6,111 nucleotides of DNA from Pseudofrankia asymbiotica. GTDB lineage: Bacteria > Actinomycetota > Actinomycetes > Frankiales > Frankiaceae. Location of the stretch: positions 21,802-27,912 of the forward strand of contig NZ_MOMC01000089.1 of the NCBI RefSeq assembly GCF_001983105.1. Direction: 5' to 3'. The notes beneath the pieces are model-generated. The model was not told the origin of the DNA. It saw only the letters and a program-made list of their open reading frames with translations, and did no database searches. Positions 1 to 4,456 of the stretch are shown piece after piece; positions within the stretch are counted from its first letter, which is position 1; the number at the start of each line of letters is the position of its first letter. A program made the position numbers and the translations under genes.

Positions 1-180
1 CGCGAACCCCACGATCGCCGAGCCGTCGAAGCCGATACCTTCCAGGAGCGCGCCTTCCGCCTCCGCCGGCGCGATCTCCACGGACTTCAGCACGCCCAGC
101 ACATCGGTGAACCAGAGCCGCACAAAGCGGATGTCCCGCTCTTCCAGCGTTCTGAGCACGAACTCCTGCTGCTTGTCCAT
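1..180 (-). CDS. glnA2: GlnA2-type glutamine synthetase family protein, N-terminal 60 residues (cut by left edge)
   Basis: The 60 visible residues begin MDKQQEFVLRTLEERDIRF and continue with VRLWFTDVLG, LKSVEIAP and GIGFDGSAI. This is the N-terminal beta-grasp region of class I glutamine synthetases, and the opening is the one I recall for actinobacterial GlnA2 rather than the main GlnA1. The family ligates ammonia or an amine to the gamma-carboxyl of glutamate using ATP, as a cytoplasmic dodecamer. Streptomyces GlnA2 has been described as a gamma-glutamylpolyamine synthetase, so a role in polyamine assimilation is as likely as ammonia assimilation. The catalytic residues lie outside the window. 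The ATG at 180 is supported by a strong SD 3 nt upstream and by agreement with the family N-terminus. One oddity is Val57 in GSAIVGF, where I expect Glu in the GlnA2 subgroup. Family assignment is firm; the GlnA2 subgroup is likely. Confidence 0.87.
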   Translation of the reverse strand, partial: MDKQQEFVLRTLEERDIRFVRLWFTDVLGVLKSVEIAPAEAEGALLEGIGFDGSAIVGFA

Positions 181-183
181 GAA

Positions 184-189
184 CCCTCC
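184..189 (-). promoter_or_regulatory. Ribosome binding site of glnA2
   Basis: The minus strand reads GGAGGG, then TTC, then the ATG at 180-178. It is a strong anti-16S match at rather short spacing and fixes the glnA2 start. The core can also pair with an upstream CCTC (see the inverted repeat at 194-214). Confidence 0.75.
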
Positions 190-193
190 ACGT

Positions 194-214
194 TGAGGTG
201 TGGACTCGACCTCA
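194..214 (-). promoter_or_regulatory. Inverted repeat in the glnA2 leader, possible SD-masking switch
   Basis: On the minus strand TGAGGT and ACCTCA form a perfect 6-bp inverted repeat with a 9-nt loop, ending 13 nt before the start codon. The ACCTC arm can alternatively pair (CCTC with GAGG, 6-nt loop) with the Shine-Dalgarno sequence. The two pairings exclude each other, the layout of a simple translational switch. A TAGCCT hexamer at 219-214 could instead be a -10 element, in which case most of this repeat would lie upstream of the transcript. No GlnR box was recognised. Confidence 0.25.
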
Positions 215-355
215 GGCTACGTCGTCCGGATCTACCCGCCCTGCCTCTCGACCAGCCGGCGGAAACATGGCCTGTCCTTCGCCACGCGCCCAAAGCCGGC
301 CAACCGCCCACCCCCGTCAGACCCGCCACCCTGATCGGGCCCTCGTGCACCGTCC

Positions 356-369
356 GGCGCCAAGGCGCC
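356..369 (-). terminator. Short GGCGCC-TT-GGCGCC hairpin after the AbiEi-like gene
   Basis: Seven nt past the TGA at 379-377, the minus strand carries two GGCGCC hexamers separated by TT. They can fold into a compact stem. There is no U-tract, so this would be an actinobacterial-style tail-less terminator at best. GGCGCC is common in such GC-rich DNA, so chance is a real alternative. The rest of 181-376, between this gene and glnA2, holds no ORF with protein-like composition. Confidence 0.25.
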
Positions 370-376
370 CGCCGCT

Positions 377-1120
377 TCAGCGACCTTGCTGGCGCCGGGG
401 CCTGGCGCTCCCAGTGCTGACGCGCCCTGTCCCGCACCGGCCGCCGGTACCTACGGCCTGTGCCCTGCCCCGGCCTGGGACACGCCGGTTGGGGCGCCGT
501 ACTCGAGTCCCGCGGGAACGGCCACGGTTTCCGCCGGATCGACGGAACCGTGGCCGGCAGGTCGTCGATCCAGGGGTCTGCCGTCGGGAATCTGACACTA
601 GCGACTGAAAGACCGAGATGCCCGCCTCGTTGCCAGTCCGCAACGAACTTGGCGACTCGCTGTAACCAACCGCCCGCGTCGCCCCAACCCGCGTCGCCGC
701 ATCGGGCACTAACAGATGAATGGGTTCTGCCTCGGTCGGCAACGGCAGCGCCCGCAGGCCGAGCAAGCGTGCCGCGGTCAACGCGCAGATAGACACGCCG
801 GACCGGCCATGTAGCGCGGTGCGCGTCCGTCCCCAGAGATCATCCGAGCCTGCCACGAGGTAGGCACCTCGGAACGGCCGGGAGAGCGCCCCGCCGCGCA
901 CCAGCTGACGCGACTGCCCATCGGTGAGGCCGGCGCCGCGCGCCTGCGCGTAGGTGACCAGACCGTCCTGCCCACGGGCGACGGCCAGCGCCCCGTCGAG
1001 CCCCGGGTACGCACGCCGTCGCGCCCCGCGCGCTGCGTTCGCTCCCGTTCTGGACGTCGCGTTCGCTCCCGCTCCGGACGTCGCGTTCGCCTCCGGCTGG
1101 CGCTCTTCCTCCGTGGCCAT
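377..1120 (-). CDS. AbiEi-family antitoxin-like winged-helix protein with degenerate C-terminus
   Basis: From the ATG at 1120 the product is 247 residues. Residues 1-36 are a low-complexity Ala/Asn/Gly/Arg leader. Residues 42-92 (LDGALAVARGQDGLVTYAQA, GLTDGQSRQLVRGGALSR, FRGAYLVAG) match the N-terminal winged helix of AbiEi-type proteins, common as orphans in actinobacteria. The next stretch (ICALTAARLLGLRALPLP, EPIHLLVPD) also fits that family. After about residue 182 (near 575) the sequence becomes Arg/Gly-rich with no family resemblance, where relatives continue with an ARAVVDAAR-like motif and a further domain. The gene therefore looks truncated or frameshifted. Start choice: AGGA lies 8 nt upstream of 1120; the longer start at 1237 adds 39 residues of unlikely composition. 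There is a rare TTA codon at 710-712. No AbiEii toxin gene is adjacent. Family AbiEi proteins are DNA-binding repressors/antitoxins; whether this copy works is doubtful. Confidence 0.55.
   Translation of the reverse strand: MATEEERQPEANATSGAGANATSRTGANAARGARRRAYPGLDGALAVARGQDGLVTYAQARGAGLTDGQSRQLVRGGALSRPFRGAYLVAGSDDLWGRTRTALHGRSGVSICALTAARLLGLRALPLPTEAEPIHLLVPDAATRVGATRAVGYSESPSSLRTGNEAGISVFQSLVSDSRRQTPGSTTCRPRFRRSGGNRGRSRGTRVRRPNRRVPGRGRAQAVGTGGRCGTGRVSTGSARPRRQQGR
1035..1082 (-). repeat. Two 24-bp tandem units inside the AbiEi-like gene
   Basis: Two adjacent 24-bp units (1035-1058 and 1059-1082) differ at only two positions and begin GCGTTCGCTCCCG on the plus strand. A third, partial unit starts at 1083. 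The length is a multiple of three, so the protein carries 8-residue repeats: ANATSGAG, ANATSRTG, ANAARGAR. The repeats sit in the disordered leader ahead of the winged helix. Confidence 0.8.
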
Positions 1121-1128
1121 GGTGGCAG

Positions 1129-1132
1129 TCCT
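1129..1132 (-). promoter_or_regulatory. Ribosome binding site deciding the AbiEi-like start
   Basis: AGGA on the minus strand is 8 nt upstream of the ATG at 1120-1118. This supports that start over the in-frame ATG at 1237. Confidence 0.5.
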
Positions 1133-1170
1133 GGCCACGCCCGCGCCGCCGAGGCGCGATGACCGCCGCC

Positions 1171-1179
1171 TGTGGACAA
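1171..1179 (-). promoter_or_regulatory. Single DnaA-box-like 9-mer (TTGTCCACA)
   Basis: The minus strand reads TTGTCCACA, identical to the consensus DnaA box described for Streptomyces, in the gap upstream of the AbiEi-like gene. It stands alone: I found no second box nearby, so it is not an origin. It may titrate DnaA, affect the adjacent promoter, or be chance. The rest of the 1121-1312 gap shows no other clear element. Confidence 0.3.
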
Positions 1180-1312
1180 CCCCTTCGGCTCCACATCCCC
1201 AATGTGATCGTCGGGAACGTGTCGCCGTAGTTGTCATTCGCCGGGTTCCGCGACGCTGGGGACACGGAAGCCGCGATCATCAAGGTGACCACGGGCCAGG
1301 CGCCGGGATCAG

Positions 1313-2938
1313 CTATGAGGCGGAGTCGACCATGGTGAGATTGCCGGAGCGGGCCTGGTAGATGAAGATCCGGCCGTCGACGACCTCGCCGCCCGGCTGG
1401 AACGCGAGGTGTCTGGTGATGCCCTGGAGGTCGACCCTCGCGAAGGCGGCGGCCACCGAGGCGCGGGTCGCGTCGGCGCCGAGGCCGGACAGCACCTTGA
1501 TGATCGCGTTGGTGGCGTCGTAGGCCTCGGCGGAGTAGGTGCCCGGGCCCGTCCCGTTGACCTTCTGGTACGAGGTGACGAAGGATTTCGCGTTCGGGTC
1601 TCCCGAAGGCAGCAGGCAGCCGCAGGTGAGAAGGGTGCCCTCCGCGGCCGCACCGGCCAGGGAGATGTATGCCGGGTCGAGGCTTCCGTCGCCGCTCATC
1701 AGCTTCCCGGTGTAGCCCTTGTCCTGCAGGGCCTTCGCCAGCAGCGCGAGCTCCGGATAGTAGCCGGCGTAGAAGACCAGGTCAGGATTCGCCGCCATGA
1801 TCTTGCCGGCTTCGGCGGAGAAGTCCCCGGCCGGGTCGATCCTGTCGTGGACGAAGGAGATATCGCTGGAGAGCAGCGCGAGCTCGAAGCCGCGGCCCAG
1901 GCCGACGCTGTAGTCGAGCCCGTCGTCCAGCGAGTACACCTTGCCCGGCCTGAGGACGCGGGCGACGTAGGCGGCGGCCGCCGGGCCCTGGGCGGCGTCT
2001 GTCGGGACGACCCGGTAGAACGTCGAGAACCCCTGCGTGGTCAGGATCGGGCTCGACGCCGACGGGCTCACGGACAGCAGGCCCGCACCGGAGTACAAGG
2101 GCTCGCTCGCCTGCGTCGCGCCGGAGAACATGGGCCCGACGACGGCGAGCACGTCGGGGTTGGCGGCGAGCGCGTTGGCCGCCAGCGGCGCCGTGTCCGG
2201 GTGGCCGAGGTCGTCGGACGTGGCGAGCCGCAGCGTGAAGGGCAGGTTCCCGCGGGCGTTCGCCTCCTCGATCGCGGTCTTCACGCCGCCGACCGCGTTG
2301 TCGCCCAGTGGCTGGTTGTCACCGGACAGCGGCCCCTGGAATCCGATGGTGATGGTCCTCGTCGGGGCCCCGGCGGACGGCGAGACGGGGGCCGTCGCCT
2401 GGCCGTGCGGCGCGGTGGCGACCGCGGGCCCGGTGCCACCGTCCGCGTCGTCGTTCCCGTCCGCGTCCTTCGTCAGCACGACGGCCAGGGTCGTGACGAG
2501 GGCGAGGGCGAGCACGGTCGCGCCGCTGACGGCCGCGAGGACAGTCGGCCGCCGCGAGCGGGCCCGGCGCGGCGGCGGGCCCGCCGGCGCCGTGGGATCA
2601 CCAGGACCACCAGGACTGACGGGACCACCAGGACCGCCTGGCCAGCCAGGAGCGGTCGGCGGCGGGCCCGCCGGCGGTACCCACCATGTGGGGGAGTCCA
2701 TCGACGAGGTGGTGGGCTGCTCCGGCGCGGGCCAGGGCGGCGGGGCTGGCGCCGGCGGCGTCAATGGTGGCGACGTCGGCGCCGGCCAGGGCGGCGAGCT
2801 GAGTGCCGGTGGCGTCACCGGCGGCGGGGCCGAGGACCGCGGCTGCTCGGTGGGCACCGGTGTGACGTTGGCCGCGGCGCTGCCAGGCGCTTCGTCGCTC
2901 GGCCCGACAGAACTAGACAATTCTGGCCCCCCAGACAT
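1313..2938 (-). CDS. Membrane-anchored Leu/Ile/Val-type solute-binding protein with proline-rich cytoplasmic tail
   Basis: The product is 541 residues from the ATG at 2938. Residues 1-123 are a Pro/Gly/Ala-rich tail with an 18-residue repeat (43-78, PPWPAP core) and a collagen-like GGPGGPVSPGGPG segment. Residues 124-130 are basic (RRARSRR), followed by one hydrophobic helix at 131-156, so the tail should be cytoplasmic and the rest outside. Residues about 194-538 form a type I periplasmic binding fold of the branched-chain amino acid receptor family: ITIGFQGPLSGDNQPLG, VVGPMFSGATQASEPLYSGA, SVSPSASSP, FYRVVPTDAAQGPAAA. There is no lipobox, unlike most Gram-positive binding proteins, and no LivHMGF permease or ATPase is adjacent. 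The architecture resembles the tail-TM-sensor half of actinobacterial Ser/Thr kinases that carry a binding-protein ectodomain, but without the kinase. Cys439 and Cys441 (TCGC) could form a disulfide. The ligand is unknown. The longer GTG start at 3052 is rejected because it would read into the repeat array. Confidence 0.88.
   Translation of the reverse strand: MSGGPELSSSVGPSDEAPGSAAANVTPVPTEQPRSSAPPPVTPPALSSPPWPAPTSPPLTPPAPAPPPWPAPEQPTTSSMDSPTWWVPPAGPPPTAPGWPGGPGGPVSPGGPGDPTAPAGPPPRRARSRRPTVLAAVSGATVLALALVTTLAVVLTKDADGNDDADGGTGPAVATAPHGQATAPVSPSAGAPTRTITIGFQGPLSGDNQPLGDNAVGGVKTAIEEANARGNLPFTLRLATSDDLGHPDTAPLAANALAANPDVLAVVGPMFSGATQASEPLYSGAGLLSVSPSASSPILTTQGFSTFYRVVPTDAAQGPAAAAYVARVLRPGKVYSLDDGLDYSVGLGRGFELALLSSDISFVHDRIDPAGDFSAEAGKIMAANPDLVFYAGYYPELALLAKALQDKGYTGKLMSGDGSLDPAYISLAGAAAEGTLLTCGCLLPSGDPNAKSFVTSYQKVNGTGPGTYSAEAYDATNAIIKVLSGLGADATRASVAAAFARVDLQGITRHLAFQPGGEVVDGRIFIYQARSGNLTMVDSAS
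2705..2812 (-). repeat. Two 54-bp (18-residue) imperfect repeats in the proline-rich tail
   Basis: Residues 43-60 and 61-78 of the binding protein are aligned copies (PPALSSPPWPAPTSPPLT and PPAPAPPPWPAPEQPTTS). At DNA level a 19-bp core, with one mismatch, recurs at 2724-2742 and 2778-2796, exactly 54 bp apart. This looks like an in-frame tandem duplication in a disordered region. Confidence 0.7.
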
Positions 2939-2946
2939 GAGCCGCG

Positions 2947-2952
2947 ATCCTA
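2947..2952 (-). promoter_or_regulatory. TAGGAT element upstream of the binding protein: -10 box or SD
   Basis: The minus strand reads TAGGAT, 8 nt before the ATG at 2938. Its inner AGGA (2951-2948) is a fair SD at 9 nt spacing. As a whole it fits the actinobacterial -10 pattern TAnnnT, and would then give a leaderless or nearly leaderless transcript. No convincing -35 hexamer was seen 17-18 nt upstream. Either reading supports the 2938 start. Confidence 0.4.
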
Positions 2953-3002
2953 GCCATCTCGACCGCCAGCACCGCCGGGTGGCCTCGTCGGTTGGGCCGG
3001 TT

Positions 3003-3016
3003 ACGACGGCCGTCGT
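3003..3016. promoter_or_regulatory. Perfect 14-bp palindrome ACGACGGCCGTCGT, candidate operator
   Basis: The sequence ACGACGGCCGTCGT is its own reverse complement. It sits 65 bp upstream of the binding-protein ATG and directly against the first 22-nt repeat unit. The GTTGGG anchor of the repeats recurs at 2991, 43 nt from the next one, so the palindrome occupies the place of about one repeat unit. Its position suits a dimeric regulator. Which regulator is unknown. Confidence 0.4.
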
Positions 3017-3151
3017 GCCGAGCGGAACATCGGGTTGGGCCGAGCGGAACACCGGGTTGGGCCGAGCGGAACACCGGGTTGGGTCGAGCGGAACATGGGG
3101 TTGGGCGTAACGCCGGGTTGGGCGTAACGCCGGGTTGGGACGAGCACCGGG
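3017..3151. repeat. Tandem repeat array: four 22-nt units, two 17-nt units, one remnant
   Basis: Contiguous units occupy 3017-3038, 3039-3060, 3061-3082 and 3083-3104 (22 nt each), then 3105-3121 and 3122-3138 (17 nt, identical to each other), then a degenerate piece 3139-3151 ending at the phosphatase stop codon. All full units end CGGGTTGG or GGGGTTGG; the 22-nt units contain CGAGCGGAAC. The 17-nt unit equals the 22-nt unit minus 5 bp with two substitutions. There are no spacers, so it is not CRISPR. A length of 22 is not a multiple of 3, so it is not a protein repeat. It fills most of the gap between the phosphatase and binding-protein genes. Confidence 0.92.
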
Positions 3152-4456
3152 CTACGACGGGCGGCGGACGGCGTCCTGGTGCCGCCCGTCTTCGGGCGCA
3201 CGCTCGACGGCGACGAGCGCGACATCGTCGTCGGCCCCGCGCGCGGAGTCGATCAGCGCGTCGGCGAGCTGGTCGAGGGCGACAGCCGCCCGTTCCAGCG
3301 AGCCGCCGAACCCGGCACCGCCGCGGGCCTCCGCGTCCCAGGCGTTCCCGGGGAGCCCTGCGTTCCCGGCGGAACCGCGTTCCCCGGTGTGGGCAGGGTC
3401 GAGGCGACCGACGCCGTGCCTGGCCGCCACCTGCTCGGCGAGCTCCGTCATCGTCTCGTCGATCGGCCGGTCCCGTCGTTCGACGAGCCCGTCCGTGTAC
3501 AGCAGGAGACGGGTGCCAGCGGGCAGATCCACGGTGTCCGGGGCCGGGGCCGGGGCTGGCACGCCCAGCAGTACGCCGGCGCCTCCCTCCCAGAACCCGG
3601 CGCCGGCCGGGCCGACCACCAGCGGCGGCAGGTGACCGGCGTTGACCACCGTGACCCGGGACCGGTCCGGCGGAAAGGCCAGCAGGCAGACGGTCGCCGT
3701 CGACTCGGGATGGGTGACCAGGATCAGCCGGTTGAGCCGCTCCACGACCGCCGCCGGCGAGTGCCCGTCGAAGGCGTACGCCCGCAGCGAGTACCGCAGC
3801 TCCGCCATGATCACCGCTGCCGCGAGCGAGTGACCCTGCACGTCTCCGATGACGACGAGGCCGTCGCCGGAGGGCGTCTCGAAGGCGTCGTAGAAGTCTC
3901 CGCCGATCTCCGCGTGCTCGGTGGAGGCGTGGTAGCGCGCGGCGATGCGCAGGCCCGCGAGTTTCGGCGGCTCGGCCGGCAGGAGGCTGCGCTGCAGGGT
4001 GAGCGCGATCCGGTGCTCCTCGGCGAACCGGCGGGACTGACGCAGCAGCGCCCCGATGGTGGACAGGAACTCGCGCGGCTCGATCGGGTCGACCAGGTAG
4101 GCGTCCGCGCCCCCGTCCAGGCCGATGCTGCGGTCGGCGGCGTCGACGGCGATGGCCGACACGTGCAGTACCGGCATGCCGGCCGAGGCCCGCGCCTGCT
4201 TGATCCGGGCGCAGACCTCGAGGCCGCTCATGTCGGGGAGGTGGACGTCGAGCACGGCGAGGTCCGGCGCGCCTCGATCGACGATGCCCAGCGCCTCCCG
4301 CCCGGAGGCCGCCTCGATCACCGCGTGGCCGGCGCGCCGCAGCCAGCTCGCCATGATGTAGCGCTTGCTGTCCGAGTCGTCGACCACGAGGACGGTCGCC
4401 TGGTTCGCCGGCCTTCCGGCGCCAGGCCGCCTCGTCGGCCCTGTCGGCGCCGTCAC
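3152..4456 (-). CDS. Response regulator with receiver and PP2C (SpoIIE/RsbU-type) phosphatase domains
   Basis: The product is 434 residues. A receiver domain covers about 20-140: VLVVDDSDSKRY gives acidic residues Asp26/Asp27, LAVLDVHLPDMSG gives phospho-acceptor Asp70, and Ser100 is the switch Ser/Thr. The usual invariant Lys before Pro is replaced by Asp123 (YLVDPIEP). A PP2C domain of the SpoIIE family covers about 165-420: EIGGDFYDAF (Asp187), VVIGDVQGHSLAAA (Asp205), VNAGHLPPLV, LLLYTDGLVE (Asp322) and GADDDVALVAV (Asp410/411). All metal-binding aspartates seem present, so activity is expected. The family dephosphorylates Ser/Thr-phosphorylated anti-anti-sigma (STAS) proteins in the cytoplasm. 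A Gly/Asn/Ala-rich insertion lies at 358-385. The GTG start overlaps the kinase stop codon in GTGA, so the two genes are probably translationally coupled; only a weak SD precedes it. No STAS or sigma gene is in the window. Confidence 0.93.
   Translation of the reverse strand: MTAPTGPTRRPGAGRPANQATVLVVDDSDSKRYIMASWLRRAGHAVIEAASGREALGIVDRGAPDLAVLDVHLPDMSGLEVCARIKQARASAGMPVLHVSAIAVDAADRSIGLDGGADAYLVDPIEPREFLSTIGALLRQSRRFAEEHRIALTLQRSLLPAEPPKLAGLRIAARYHASTEHAEIGGDFYDAFETPSGDGLVVIGDVQGHSLAAAVIMAELRYSLRAYAFDGHSPAAVVERLNRLILVTHPESTATVCLLAFPPDRSRVTVVNAGHLPPLVVGPAGAGFWEGGAGVLLGVPAPAPAPDTVDLPAGTRLLLYTDGLVERRDRPIDETMTELAEQVAARHGVGRLDPAHTGERGSAGNAGLPGNAWDAEARGGAGFGGSLERAAVALDQLADALIDSARGADDDVALVAVERAPEDGRHQDAVRRPS
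3156..3190 (-). terminator. Strong hairpin over the last codons of the phosphatase gene
   Basis: GACGGGCGGC (3156-3165) and GCCGCCCGTC (3181-3190) are perfect 10-bp inverted repeats with a 15-nt loop. The loop can itself fold (GGAC-GGC-GTCC, 3166-3176). On the minus strand the structure ends 1 nt before the TAG at 3154-3152. There is no U-tract. It could be a tail-less actinobacterial terminator or an mRNA 3'-end stabiliser for the kinase-phosphatase transcript. It lies inside codons for DGRHQDAVRRP, so coding constraint is an alternative. Confidence 0.4.
3332..3385 (-). repeat. Three 18-bp degenerate repeats inside the PP2C domain
   Basis: Residues 358-375 read as three six-residue units, GERGSA, GNAGLP and GNAWDA. 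At DNA level they share a GGGAACGC-like start. They form a glycine-rich insertion between the TDG motif and the final DD motif of the PP2C fold, most likely a surface loop. Confidence 0.55.

Noticed and set aside
87..437. Minus-strand 116-residue frame overlapping the glnA2 start
   Set aside because: Ser/Arg/Trp-rich composition, overlaps the firmly identified GlnA2 N-terminus in another frame, and has no family resemblance.
520..680. Alternative minus-strand frame (WLQRVAKFVADWQ, WIDDLPATVP) across the degenerate end of the AbiEi-like gene
   Set aside because: It looks protein-like and could be a frameshifted tail, but I recognise no AbiEi motif in it and cannot place a frameshift site from sequence alone.
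1171..1179. Replication origin
   Set aside because: Only one DnaA-box-like 9-mer, with no AT-rich region and no dnaA or rep gene.
1180..1312. Protein-like minus-strand stretch (VTLMIAASVSP, YGDTFPTITLGMW) between the binding protein and the AbiEi-like gene
   Set aside because: It reads smoothly with GC-rich third positions for about 40 codons, but has no good SD, no recognised family, and runs on into the shadow frame of the AbiEi-like gene. A gene remnant cannot be excluded.
1409..2953. Long plus-strand open frame opposite the binding protein
   Set aside because: Arg/Gly-rich, with no recognisable domain; it is the antisense shadow of a well-supported gene in GC-rich DNA.
2939..3052. N-terminal extension of the binding protein from the GTG at 3052
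   Set aside because: It would translate part of the 22-nt repeat array and the palindrome, has unlikely composition, and the ATG at 2938 has better upstream signals.
3017..3151. CRISPR array
   Set aside because: The units are contiguous with no variable spacers, are only 17-22 nt long, and there are no cas genes.
3017..3151. Plasmid iteron origin
   Set aside because: The repeat length would fit, but there is no replication initiator gene and the surroundings look chromosomal.
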